DNA of 46,276 bases from Sporomusa acidovorans (GCF_900101845.1 NZ_FNAM01000044.1:1-46276), one strand, 5' to 3'; shown: positions 25,574 to 35,600, numbered from the stretch's first letter. Made by a program: numbers and translations. Notes: generated by a model not told the origin, from the sequence alone.

Positions 25574-25745
25574 ACTTATCAAGCTTCAATAATGCTTCTT
25601 TGTTGGTTTCTATTATATCATCCATCATAACTTCAAACTCTTTTTGCTGCTTATTCTTTAGGAACTGAACAAAATCAACGACTCGCTGCTTTTTATCTTC
25701 AGGCAATTCCAGAAAGTCTTGCAATAGTTTTTCAGCCAAAGTCAT
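25572..25745 (-). CDS. Antitoxin-like small protein partnered with decayed Doc
   Basis: 57 residues, acidic and helical: MTLAEKLLQDFLELPEDKKQ, VVDFVQFLKNKQQKEF, ending in ALLKLDK. The LPEDKKQ-V-x-DFVxFL pattern is like DUF2281-type small proteins seen beside toxins. GGAGG lies 8 bases before the ATG. The gene is complete although its downstream Doc partner is broken. It may be under no selection now, or act on another toxin. Confidence 0.7.
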   Translation of the reverse strand: MTLAEKLLQDFLELPEDKKQRVVDFVQFLKNKQQKEFEVMMDDIIETNKEALLKLDK

Positions 25746-26005
25746 TAATTTAACCTCCAGATTATGGTTCTAAATATAATACTTTAACCCCATATCCTCG
25801 CTAACAAGGTCACCAACCAAACCCAATTCAAATTTCATTGTTCCAAATTAGCTTTAGCAAATTGCTATAGTTCTTGATTTTACTGACTTAGACCATTATT
25901 TTAAACAAAATCCTTTTTAATTCTGCTAACTTATAACTAGAAATCCAAGTTACAAGTTGTTTTTCCTAATAAACTATTACTCTACCCAGCGAGCCTGGCA
26001 TATCT
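25746..26005. other. Intergenic, nothing recognised
   Basis: AT-rich spacer of 260 bases upstream of the antitoxin. I see no gene, clear hairpin or repeat. A promoter for the toxin-antitoxin pair must lie in its left part but is not obvious. Confidence 0.5.
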
Positions 26006-26389
26006 TTAAATCATTCCGAATTCTAGGCGTATAATGCCTTTCTCCGCATTCTTGTTTTTTTGATTAACATTTCTCAGTAGTTTCGCAATTGCTGCTGATA
26101 ATCCTTTATGCTGGTCACAGAAGTTTTGAAAGCATCGCAATACATCTTGCTGATCTTTCCAAAATCTTCGCACCGCCAAAATACGTTGAAGATCTTTAGC
26201 CATCCTGTACCCTTCAAAGGCGTTAAACCTTGATAGTTCAATGTCGTGAAGAACGTCGTTTTTTCCTAAATCGGCTTTACTAATTTCATTATTCATCTCT
26301 GCCATATATTGCTCAATAAAATCTAACATACATTCAAAATCTTTACATATTTCCTCCATACGCTCAAAATCCAAGTGATTATTTTCCAT
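26006..26389 (-). CDS. Hypothetical helical protein
   Basis: 127 residues from the ATG at 26387-26389, which has GGGAAGG 7 bases upstream; in-frame codons further up lack a ribosome site. It is almost entirely alpha-helical and charged (ERMEEICKDFECMLDFIEQY; EISKADLGKNDVLHDIELSRFN; EGYRMAKDLQRIL), with two likely coiled coils. The ordered pattern reminds me of short uncharacterised proteins from Firmicute phages and mobile elements, but I cannot name the family. It stands alone. Confidence 0.6.
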   Translation of the reverse strand: MENNHLDFERMEEICKDFECMLDFIEQYMAEMNNEISKADLGKNDVLHDIELSRFNAFEGYRMAKDLQRILAVRRFWKDQQDVLRCFQNFCDQHKGLSAAIAKLLRNVNQKNKNAEKGIIRLEFGMI

Positions 26390-26688
26390 CGCTAATCCTT
26401 CCCTGACGGTCTGCAAAGCAGTTCGTCCTTCATGCAAAACGAGATTATGACAGCAAAAGCACACCGCCCAAAATACCAAAATGAATATATCCTTATCGTT
26501 TTCAGATTATGTGCCCCCCCTTTCTAAATACAAACCACTTATATACGCTAGCTTAAACTCAGCTCTTCCGCTACTGTCAGTATTAGAGAGTAAAAACTCA
26601 TGAAAATGGTTTACGTTTCTCCATCGTCAATAATAGAGCCTTACTTTTTACGGCATCAGAATTTGAAATTATAGGCTATACCAAGCGA

Positions 26689-27495
26689 TCAGCAAAACTC
26701 AGATATAAGGCAGCAGTATTCTGCCGGAATCCGTCTATTTTTGACTTCTTCCATAAGCGAATCATAACCACATGCTGCCTTTTGAACACTTTGATTGTAT
26801 GGCAGAAAATTTCTAGAAAGAATATCTCCAAATTGATTTTTCACTTTATTTTCTACTTCTAAGTCACATTCATCATTATCAATACCGCGACGAAAAACAC
26901 CAATAACATTACTTCTATTTAAACCCTTTTCCTCAATTAATTCTAAAGTCCTTTCAACCTTCGATGGCAAGTATGCCCGTGCGTGGAGCGGAAGCACAAT
27001 ACGATCGCTAGATGTTATCACCATATCACTTATTTCAGATAATCCTGAATAATGCGTATCAACAATTATATAATTATAATCACTCTTTAATTTTTCAGTC
27101 ATTTGTTTAAAAGGGTCGTGCTCAATCCTCATTCTCAGACTCTTATCATAATAAATACGCGGAAGATAAAAACCTAAATGCCCGTCATTCGGCAATACAT
27201 GAAAATTGGGTGAAAAGCTTATAATATGTTTTCCTGGCGCTTGATCTATTAGCGCTCCCAAAAGTCCAACCTTTACTAGGTCAGACACTTCTTCACTATC
27301 TAAATTTGTGTCCATTAGAAATGGTCTTTCTTTCGCCGTACCCGCTAATACAAAAGAAATAGAAGCGACTGGACTTGCATCGATAATCAACACCTTATTA
27401 CCTTGAGCAGCAAGGAGGGCCCCTGTGATTAATGCTAATGTTGATGCGCCCGCGCCACCAATAGAAAATCCAATTGAGATTACCATTTGAGACAT
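26689..27495 (-). CDS. ParA/MinD-like protein with degenerate Walker A
   Basis: 268 residues with the overall plan of deviant-Walker ATPases: GFSIGGAGASTLALITGALLAAQG, VLIIDASPVASIS (Walker A'), YNYIIVDTHYSGLSEIS (Walker B) and IVLPLHARAYLPSKVERTLELIEEKG. The canonical KGGxGK(S/T)T reads IGGAGAST, so both lysines (positions 12 and 17) are lost; ATP hydrolysis as in ParA is improbable. No ParB-like gene is adjacent. Two terminator-type hairpins lie just upstream, the nearer ending about 10 bases before the ATG, and no good ribosome site is visible. A regulatory or nucleotide-sensing role is possible. Confidence 0.7.
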   Translation of the reverse strand: MSQMVISIGFSIGGAGASTLALITGALLAAQGNKVLIIDASPVASISFVLAGTAKERPFLMDTNLDSEEVSDLVKVGLLGALIDQAPGKHIISFSPNFHVLPNDGHLGFYLPRIYYDKSLRMRIEHDPFKQMTEKLKSDYNYIIVDTHYSGLSEISDMVITSSDRIVLPLHARAYLPSKVERTLELIEEKGLNRSNVIGVFRRGIDNDECDLEVENKVKNQFGDILSRNFLPYNQSVQKAACGYDSLMEEVKNRRIPAEYCCLISEFC

Positions 27496-27505
27496 ATATA
27501 TAAAC

Positions 27506-27543
27506 GTAAAAAACTTTCCAGCTACTCACGTTAGCCGGAAAGC
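27506..27543 (-). terminator. Hairpin with T-run directly before the ParA-like gene
   Basis: CTTTCCGGCTA and TAGCTGGAAAG (minus strand) pair around a 7-base loop and are followed by TTTTTTACG. The T-run ends only about 10 bases before the ParA-like start, so this is either a terminator for upstream transcripts or a leader attenuator of that gene. Confidence 0.7.
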
Positions 27544-27610
27544 TTTCATTTTATTTATTAGTAGAGCGCGTGAATTTTGCGCTCCACTGGCTGAAGCCAA
27601 TAAAAGAAAA

Positions 27611-27636
27611 GTAAGTAAGCCCCATAGCTTACTTAC
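27611..27636 (-). terminator. Terminator of the CBASS operon
   Basis: GTAAGTAAGC and GCTTACTTAC form a perfect 10-bp stem around 6 bases, followed on the minus strand by TTTTCTTTTATT. It lies about 225 bases past the Cap3 stop. The rest of 27496-27858 shows no gene. Confidence 0.8.
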
Positions 27637-27858
27637 CGCTCGAAGTAACCATTTTTATTTCAACCCTCGGATCGCACAACGCTCACCATAAAGAATATGT
27701 TCACAGCATATTCTTCATATAAATTGTACTTTAAATCTGATAATTATGCAAACACCATTAAAGTAATACTAACAATTAAATTCGGTATGTTATGCGAATC
27801 CCCTAGCACTTAAGAATACTCCCACTAAACGTTCTCATAAAAGTCTTACATAATATTG

Positions 27859-28350
27859 TCAATCATTAGCTAATTTAAGAGTAATATATTTTGGTTTGCG
27901 GGGAAAGACATAAACATTCACTTTCCACTGTAATTCAGGATTTCCTCCAATAATTAATAAGAGAGGTTCCGGGCAATTATATTTCGAGGAATTAGCTATA
28001 TTATTCATTGCATTAATATCATCGCCGCTCAAATTAGGTGATGCTTCCGGATGAAAATGCCATTCCCCTAAATAGTAATGACGTCTTCTATGCCATACTG
28101 TATTTAACAATTTTTGCAGCCCACATACACCCCGATAAAACCATGTCTTTCCACTAGCGGAGTCATCCGAAGGCCCTGTTACTTCCGTTACAATTGCACA
28201 ATTATGATTATCATTGTAATACCCAATTAATAGCCCACCAGTCTCGTTACCTTGTGCTTCGGAACAAATATGAAGCATAGTATTGAGTTCACTTTCATGT
28301 ACTTCAATTGCAAACAAATTATCTATACTTTTGTAATGTAAAGAACTCAA
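27859..28350 (-). CDS. cap3: CBASS Cap3, JAB/JAMM-family deconjugating protease
   Basis: 163 residues. The JAMM zinc site is complete: NETGGLLIG (Glu36), GEWHFHPEASPNLSGDD (H98-x-H100, Ser108, Asp111). In type II CBASS, Cap3 removes the CD-NTase from its conjugates and so opposes Cap2. The TTG start overlaps the Cap2 stop (TTGA), a tight coupling. It is the last gene of the operon. Its substrate, the CD-NTase C-terminus, is preserved here although that enzyme's catalytic part is lost. Confidence 0.88.
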   Translation of the reverse strand: MSSLHYKSIDNLFAIEVHESELNTMLHICSEAQGNETGGLLIGYYNDNHNCAIVTEVTGPSDDSASGKTWFYRGVCGLQKLLNTVWHRRRHYYLGEWHFHPEASPNLSGDDINAMNNIANSSKYNCPEPLLLIIGGNPELQWKVNVYVFPRKPKYITLKLAND

Positions 28351-30176
28351 TCCAGAACCTCCCTACTTACCATTTGCACACCCTTAAATTCTCCATCCTC
28401 GAATATTTGCTCAAATACGATAAGCAATGGTTTTTCTGAAGGATAAGATATTATTGCTTCAATAACTTTTATAGCAGCAGAGCTGTGGAGCCATACATCG
28501 TCAACTCTTGCTGGAAAGGCAGGGTGCCAACATCCTACCCCATCTCTTGGCAATTCGTTATCATCATATTCATCGATCTCTTGCTGCAACCAAGGTTGAA
28601 TTCCAGCAACAAACTCATTATGTGAAAACTTCTTTCCGTACATACTGAATATAAACATTCGTTTTCCGCCCAATCCAAGTGAAACCGAAATAAATAGTTT
28701 ATTATTTTCCCATTGATAATTATCTAAATTGCGTAAAACACTATCTGATCCAGTCGTTTCGAGAATTACATCGTATTGCTGAATGCCTTCTTTAGTGTCA
28801 GGTGTACATGGCGGAAATATCTCAGAATAACTTTTGATAGAAGCATGAGGAGAGACCATATTTAAATGGTTAGATAGCGCGGGGGCTTTAGGAGTATTCA
28901 AATTGCTCATATTTAATGTATGACGAACTAAATTGGCCATCTCCACAAAATCAGTATCCATTATCGCTAAATGCTCCAATCCTGCACGTACCAGCATTTC
29001 CGATAAAACTGAGCCAACTGCTCCTGCTCCAATTAGTAAAGTTGATTTTAACCCAACAATAGTGTCAAGCTGCCCACGACTATTGAATTCAGATTTATTC
29101 CAATTCTCTGTGTTGATCCATTCAATTGCAGTTCCATTTGTAAAGCACTTCATCTTATCACGCTGCCAATATCCGGTTTCATTGGTACGAAACCAATTTG
29201 CAGTTTTTGAACCGCTTGATAAGGTCGGCAATTTAAGAGCCTGCCAATATATCTGATAATTCGCTTCTCCCACCGTTTTAGGAATTGGATAACCTAAAAG
29301 TACAATATGGGGCATGCCATCTCGTAAGTGAATAGATATCTCCTTTATTACCTCTAAGATATCAATATGTTGGTTACTACATACTTGCTTTAATTCTCCC
29401 CAATTATGTGGTGCCTGCCATGGTGAAATCACTGGAGTCTCGTTAAGCAGAACCCACGCACCTAGCATCTTGCGCTCATTAAAAGCCTCGGTAATTGTTT
29501 TTCCCCAGTTTACGGTCTTGACAATTTCATGATTAAGAGTGTAAAAGCTTACAGCGGCTAGCATGTTGTCATTTATCTGTGCAAAATCTGTTAACCTAAA
29601 ACGGCAGGTACATGTCTTCCATTTTGAATAATTGCGGGGATGCTCCGAGACACCCACGACAGTACTTCGCTTTTCGATGGAAAACTCAGGTATTTCGAAT
29701 GGTTCACCTGGTTCTAGCAACTGATTTGTCGATGCTTTTGCAAGCCATAGCAAGGCTCGTTGTACATGCCATGCGAGACGTTCATGTATTCCATAAGGTT
29801 CATAATCATATCCTATGCGCCCTAATGATCTTATGCTTGTATCTAAGCAAAGCTTGCCCTTTCTCCACGGAATCAAGGAATCGGTTTCACCATTATACGC
29901 TTGATGAGGAAATGTTGCCGCTATTCCATTTTTCTTGGAGGGATAAATTTCTATTGCTCCCCAAGGATACTGGGATGTTGAAGTAATATACCATTCTGTA
30001 GTTGCTGGTAAATGTTCAGTCGGTAACATATCGGGAGTAAATCGGCAATGAAGTACCCATTCATTTTCAGAATCATACCATTGCCAATCTTCCAGCAGTA
30101 CTACTCCCTTTATTCCATCCAGCGCTCGACGTGCAGCTAATAATTCTTCTGGTGGCTCTTTGTGTTCAGAAGTCAA
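28347..30176 (-). CDS. cap2: CBASS Cap2, E2-E1 fusion ligase
   Basis: 609 residues. The N-terminal E2-like domain has its probable catalytic Cys at 110 (WRKGKLCLDTS). A linker region follows, then a ThiF/E1 adenylation domain from about 370: STLLIGAGAVGSVLSEML (nucleotide loop), AIMDTDFVEMANLVRHT, and the E1 Cys at 549 (GVGCWHPAFPARVDDVW). In type II CBASS this protein joins the C-terminus of the CD-NTase to cellular targets and so primes it. The start is a TTG overlapping the CD-NTase stop. All key residues that I can see are intact. Confidence 0.9.
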   Translation of the reverse strand: MTSEHKEPPEELLAARRALDGIKGVVLLEDWQWYDSENEWVLHCRFTPDMLPTEHLPATTEWYITSTSQYPWGAIEIYPSKKNGIAATFPHQAYNGETDSLIPWRKGKLCLDTSIRSLGRIGYDYEPYGIHERLAWHVQRALLWLAKASTNQLLEPGEPFEIPEFSIEKRSTVVGVSEHPRNYSKWKTCTCRFRLTDFAQINDNMLAAVSFYTLNHEIVKTVNWGKTITEAFNERKMLGAWVLLNETPVISPWQAPHNWGELKQVCSNQHIDILEVIKEISIHLRDGMPHIVLLGYPIPKTVGEANYQIYWQALKLPTLSSGSKTANWFRTNETGYWQRDKMKCFTNGTAIEWINTENWNKSEFNSRGQLDTIVGLKSTLLIGAGAVGSVLSEMLVRAGLEHLAIMDTDFVEMANLVRHTLNMSNLNTPKAPALSNHLNMVSPHASIKSYSEIFPPCTPDTKEGIQQYDVILETTGSDSVLRNLDNYQWENNKLFISVSLGLGGKRMFIFSMYGKKFSHNEFVAGIQPWLQQEIDEYDDNELPRDGVGCWHPAFPARVDDVWLHSSAAIKVIEAIISYPSEKPLLIVFEQIFEDGEFKGVQMVSREVLD

Positions 30177-31006
30177 GCGAATCGATTACCCCCAAGAATA
30201 GTACTTTCTTTACGAGGAGTAAAACCACCAGTAGATGCACTATTTTTACTGTTCCCGTTATCCGGAGGAGCTGGAAACTTACTTCCAAACAGTTCACGCC
30301 ATGCATTGGCACTATCTGCAACATTGTCAGCATCTAGCGCTTTTCTTGCTATTTTCGCTGCATCATTGGCTAATTGATAAAAATCCTCGTATTCTTCATC
30401 TGTAACACGAGCAAAAACATCATGTTCGGGCACTCCATGGTCAGGAAGTACGGGTTTCTCGCTGTAATCACTAACGATTGCTTCTAATGTTTTAGTAACA
30501 CCTTCAGCAACACTAGTAATTCCGTCAGGACAACAAGTCCAGATGAAATGTTCTAATGGATAACTTTTTGGATGCTTGGGTTCAGGGTTCAATCTGCGCC
30601 ACCATTTTAAAGCCTTTACGACATTCACAAAATGAGTATTACACGCTTTATTTTTATCACGTGTTTCTTGTAATTGAGCAAGAGGATGGGTAGGTTTCCA
30701 TTCTGCTGCTTCACGATCAGGAATATAAAGCGGCGAAAGTTTCCATTCAGCCTCGGTTCTCAGTGTCTCATTTAAAATAGCCATTTTTGAAAATGAACGT
30801 TGATCTAATGGCAGCCAAGATTTCTTCAATACCCAGTCATTAACGTCTTCGATCGCTTCATCATCTCTCACGCTTGATGATTCTAATATACCAATTTCAC
30901 TTTCTGACGGTGCTGATGTTGGCACAATATCTAAATCTACATTACTTAAGCTGATTCCGATAGACCTGCCTTGAATTCGATATTTACCAGCATTCCATAG
31001 TACCTC
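30173..31006 (-). pseudogene. cdnD: CBASS CD-NTase (CdnD-like), N-terminally truncated
   Basis: The open frame runs from 31006 without a start and reads NAGKYRIQGRSIGISLSNVD, LDIVPTSAP, then the helical half (NDWVLKKSWLP, YIPDREAAEWKPTHPLAQLQ, NVVKALKWWRRLN, YPLEHFIWTCC, PDHGVPEHDVFARVTDEEY, WRELFGSKFPAPP) and ends GGNRFA. This matches CdnD-type enzymes from the third catalytic Asp (VDLDIVP) onward. About 120 residues with the GS motif and first two Asp are missing. A ribosome site AGGAGG (31003-31008) and an ATG (30996-30998) remain, but that ATG frame stops after four codons. A 250-residue piece could start at GTG 30923-30925. The C-terminus, the Cap2 conjugation site, is intact. Confidence 0.85.
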
Positions 31007-31015
31007 CTAGCTGCT

Positions 31016-32545
31016 TTATTTTTCTTTCAATGGTAATGATATGGCAGGTGAGTATGTCTTTTCATTATCGAAATCATATTCATAAAATGTAATTCTTCCT
31101 AAGCTACGAGAGAGTTGTCCAAGAAAGAAGCAAAATGCATTTGGTGCAGCAACAAATATATGTAATCGTCCATTCTTCTTCATTAGCATCTGCTTCTTTA
31201 ATAAGTTTACAACTTCATCTGCAAGCAAATAAGCATGAGTGCCATCAGCAATAGATGCTGCACCGGAACCGGTATGAGGGTAACACGAAATAATTTCACG
31301 AACAGGCAGCCCCGCTGTAGTTAAATATGCTTCTACTTCTTCTACAATATCATGTCGTACACTCAACGCAACCGCCATATCCAACGCAGTATTATTTCTA
31401 ATGATGATATCACTTTTCCAACCCGGATAATCGCCAATATTTTTCATTCTATGGGGTCTCCAAACTTCGCGCCCGTTATTACGCTGAACAGGAGCGACAT
31501 CCACGCCTGACTTTGGATCCAAACAATAACCGGCGGCAAAAGCAATCGAAGCATGAGCATCTATATGTATATCAATCTTCTCACCACTACAAATCTCTCC
31601 GGTTAAAAACTGCTCTAATTCAGGTATGACATCTTTATCCCAGCTTACATCAGATTTAACATATCGACCGTCAAAATACTTAAGCAAACACAACATTGCT
31701 TCAGTTTCATTCTCCATTTTTTCAGCCCATCGATAGAAACTTCTAATTCCGATTACCTTACTTGCTTGTGTTTTCGAACTCTGACCAACCCAAAGATTTT
31801 CTTCCTTACATATCTGCAAAAGCTCATCCCTTGTGAACGCTTTACGCCCATTCAGCAATAAGTTTTTTATCAGACTAACATATGGATTAATTAAGGAACC
31901 GTTTTCAATTGGTTTTAATCCGGCACATAGCAACGCTCTGTTAAGCTCGCGTTGTAATTCTCCTACGACCTTATATCCCGCAATAATTCGAAGGGGTCGA
32001 AGAACTTCCTTTAATTCGTCCGTATTTTGCAATCCCAAGTGTTTGCACCAGGCAGTACGCACTTTGCCCATTTTACTATTTGGTCCACCTATGAACAATT
32101 TATCTAATCGTATTTCACCTTCGTTATTACTTATTAATTCAGAAAGCACGTCGCTTGGGCTGACTATCCAATTAGTAACCATATAAAACAAGCAACTACG
32201 CCCATGTGCTTTAGAAAGCGTTTGGGCATTTCTCAATTTTTCCAAAAATGAAACAGATTCAGCGTTGATAAATTTAGGATCCATTAAGTTTTCGCAAGTT
32301 ATTACATCATTCTGTGTAGCATGAAATTTGACTTGAAAATACTCTGCATGTATTTTCCCACCACTCCGATCCCCTATAGGCGGATCATAGAAAAGTACTA
32401 CATCATCAAAAGACTTAATTTCATCATGTTCATACGCAACTTTAGTTACTCTTGTATGCTCATAAAACATGTCGCAAGCTCTAAGCCAAAAATAACAAGC
32501 TTGATAATCATCCCCCTGAAGTCGCGGGATTACAGCATTACTCAG
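31016..32545 (-). CDS. cap4: CBASS effector Cap4, DUF4297 endonuclease-SAVED
   Basis: About 509 residues. The N-terminal DUF4297 nuclease domain has the PD-(D/E)xK-like pattern FDDVVLFYDP and AEYFQVKFH (Q71-x-K73). The C-terminal SAVED domain, which binds the cyclic nucleotide signal, spans roughly 320-509 (DIHIDAHASIAFAAGYCLD; AVALSVRHDIVEEVEAYL; LHIFVAAPNAFCFFLGQLSRSLG; ITFYEYDFD). On signal binding Cap4 cuts double-stranded DNA. The best start is a CTG at 32543-32545, 8 bases after GGAGG; the in-frame TTG at 32558-32560 overlaps that site. A promoter lies just upstream. The reading frame is intact, but its signal-producing enzyme next door is broken. Confidence 0.88.
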   Translation of the reverse strand: MSNAVIPRLQGDDYQACYFWLRACDMFYEHTRVTKVAYEHDEIKSFDDVVLFYDPPIGDRSGGKIHAEYFQVKFHATQNDVITCENLMDPKFINAESVSFLEKLRNAQTLSKAHGRSCLFYMVTNWIVSPSDVLSELISNNEGEIRLDKLFIGGPNSKMGKVRTAWCKHLGLQNTDELKEVLRPLRIIAGYKVVGELQRELNRALLCAGLKPIENGSLINPYVSLIKNLLLNGRKAFTRDELLQICKEENLWVGQSSKTQASKVIGIRSFYRWAEKMENETEAMLCLLKYFDGRYVKSDVSWDKDVIPELEQFLTGEICSGEKIDIHIDAHASIAFAAGYCLDPKSGVDVAPVQRNNGREVWRPHRMKNIGDYPGWKSDIIIRNNTALDMAVALSVRHDIVEEVEAYLTTAGLPVREIISCYPHTGSGAASIADGTHAYLLADEVVNLLKKQMLMKKNGRLHIFVAAPNAFCFFLGQLSRSLGRITFYEYDFDNEKTYSPAISLPLKEK

Positions 32546-32571
32546 GAAAATCACCTCCAAAATATTCGAAT

Positions 32572-32600
32572 ACTATAAAATCACCCCTCCATCTAATCAA
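32572..32600 (-). promoter_or_regulatory. Promoter of the CBASS operon
   Basis: On the minus strand TTGATT (32600-32595), 17 bases, TATAGT (32577-32572). The -35 overlaps the hsdR stop codon. The CBASS genes can thus be read separately from the restriction operon, although no terminator lies between them. Confidence 0.55.
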
Positions 32601-35600
32601 TTTATTTCATTGTTGCTTTCTGCCACTTTCAAACTGCAGGTTTGCTCGACTGGATAACGATATGTCACACTTTCATTTTTGCACATCAATTTGGTTTGTT
32701 CCATTACAATATCAACAGCCTTAGCTGCTTTGTCAGGAGGATAGCCATATTTTTTGAGAAGTCGTTTAATGATCATTTTCATTTTTGCCTGTACGCTCTC
32801 GCGAATTGCCCAATCCACACTGATATTGCTTTTGATTGCAGCAGTTAAATCCCGCGCTATTTGTTTTAAGATATCCTCACCCATGATTTCTTTGGCTGAT
32901 TCATTGTCAGCCAGGGCATCGTAAAAAGCTAATTCATCAGCTGTCAGCCCTGTACTTTCACCGCGTTTCTCGGCTTCACTGATTTTCTTCGCTAGTTCAA
33001 TTAATTCCATAATAACCTGGGTGGTTTCAATAGCGCGATTTTGGTATTTCTTGATAGCCGCATCGAGCAGTTCTGAAAATTTCTTGGACTGTACCAAGTT
33101 GCGTTTAGAGAAGCTTTTAATATTGCCTTTTAATAATCTGCTTAAGAGTTCAACAGCCAGATTCTTCTGCTTCATTCCTTTCACTTCTTCAAGAAACTCG
33201 TCAGATAGAATAGCAATATTAGGCTTGCTTAAGCCCACTGAACCCAATATGTCCACTACTTCATTGGAAGAGATGGATTTTGAAATTAACTGATTCAGCT
33301 CGCTGTCAAGCTGAGCAGTTGTTTTCTTTTTATTATCATCACTAATAATCTTAACAAGACTTGCTTTAACAGCTTTATGGAAGCCAACTTCGATATTCAA
33401 TCGCTGTGCAATATCGGTAGTAGCACACAAGGAATAAGCACGCGCCAATTCAGTAGCCAGCTTGATGTAATCATTTTTTCGTTCATCACGGAATTCAATA
33501 ATATAGTCCATGGTTTCCACAATGGCCTGCATTTTTTCGCTAGGTTTGCCGGTAAAGAATTTGCTGTAGTCATGACCATGCAACAGTTCCTTAATAAGGT
33601 CATGTTTCTCAAGCAGTAACTCGGCTGCCACATCGGCATCCACGCCGGTGGTTTCCTTGTCGCTTTCGGTATACTGAGACAGCGCCTGTTTCAGGTTTTC
33701 GGCAATACCGATATAGTCGACCACTAGACCGCCTTGCTTTTCTCTAAATACCCGGTTGACCCTGGCAATGGCCTGCATAAGGTTATGCCCTTGCATGGGT
33801 TTATCAATATACATGGTGTGCATACTTGGCACATCAAAGCCGGTTAGCCACATGTCGCGGACAATGACCAGTTTTAATTCATCATTTTTGTCTTTCATGC
33901 GCTTTGCCAATGTTTCGCGATTGGCCTTGGTGCCGATAAAGGGCTGCCATTCAGCCGGATCAGAAGAACTGCCTGTCATAACTACTTTGATTTTTCCGCT
34001 CATTAAATCATCGCTATGCCAATCTGGGCGCAACGCTACAATCTCATGGTATAAATCAATGGCAATTCTCCGGCTCATGGCCACAACCATAGCTTTACCG
34101 CCTTCTGTTTCCTGTGCCTGTTCCCGCTTTTCAAAATGCTCTACGATATCTTTGGCAATGAGCTTCACACGCTGATTGGCACCAACTATAGCCTCCAGCC
34201 TGGCCCATTTGCTTTTCAGCTTTTCTTTTTGGCTGTATTCCTGGTATTCGGTTATTTCATTATACTCACTGTCAATCTTGGGCTTCATTTCCTCAGGCAG
34301 CTCCAGCTTGGCTATTCTGCTTTCGTAGAATATTTTAACCGTCGTGCCATCCTCAACAGCGCGTGTCATATCATAAACATCAATATAGTCCCCAAATACA
34401 GCCCGTGTGTTTTTATCTGTAAGTTCTACCGGCGTGCCGGTAAAGCCAATGTACGAAGCATTGGGCAAGCTATCGCGCATATATTTGGCATAGCCATATT
34501 TCACATCGGCTTCTGCCTCGCTCTTCACGACTTCCGCCTCAAAGCCATATTGGCTGCGATGTGCTTCATCAGCCATAACGATGACATTTTTGCGGTCTGT
34601 GAGCACAGGCACGCTATCTCCTTTATCTTCCGGCGCAAACTTGTGAATTGTAGTAAAGATAATGCCGCCGCTTGTACGGTTATTTAACAGTGTCCGCAAA
34701 TCCGCTCTATCGGCTGCCTGGACAGGCGTACAGCGCAAAATATCCCGGCATTTTAAGAAGGTACCAAAAAGCTGATCATCCAGGTCATTTCTATCGGTAA
34801 TTACCACAATCGTCGGGTTTTCCAGTTCCTCGCTGATAACCAGCTTGGCCGCATAAAAGACCATCGTCAGGGACTTACCTGAGCCTTGCGTATGCCACAC
34901 TACGCCGATACGCCGATCGCCCTTTTCCATAGTAGCCCGCACGGTACTCTCTACCGCTTTATTGACCGCATGAAACTGATGATAACCCGCCAAAATTTTA
35001 AAGGTATCTTTACCATCGCTTTGAAACAGAATAAACTGTTTGATAATATCAAGAAACCGATCCCGCTGAAACATACCCTTGATGAGCACTTCGAGCTGCG
35101 GAATAGACCGCGACGCCACATCATCCCCGTCAATGGTTCGCCACGCCATAAACCGATCTTCATCAGAGGTAAGCGTCCCGGCGCTCGCGTTAATGCCGTC
35201 GCTTGTAACCATGAAAGAGTTATATGTAAATAAGTTCGAAATACTATTTTTATATGTCTGCAGCTGGTTGTACGCGTCCGTAATGTCCACATTCTCATCG
35301 CTGGCGCTTTTGAGTTCCATGACAACGAGCGGCAAACCATTGACAAACACAATGATATCCGGCCGCTTTTCAATGCCATGCTCAACAATGGTAAACTGAT
35401 TAGCCGCCATAAACTCATTATTAAGCGGTTTGTTATAGTCAAATATGTAGGCTTTTTCGGTGCGATAGCTGCCATCTTTCTGTTTGACCGAAACATCAAT
35501 GCCGTCGGTAATCATTTTTTGAAACGCCTTGTTATTCATGAGTAAGCTCGGGCTTTGCGGTATGGCGATTTGCCTATATGCTTCATCAATTGCTGCATGG

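Noticed and set aside
27859..30176. Reading Cap2/Cap3 as a separate ubiquitin-like (Bil-type) system.
   Set aside because: No ubiquitin-like protein is present, and the SAVED effector and CD-NTase C-terminus place them in CBASS.
28933..30377. Several plus-strand frames of 60-125 codons across the CBASS genes.
   Set aside because: They are antisense readings of Cap2 and the CD-NTase, without ribosome sites.
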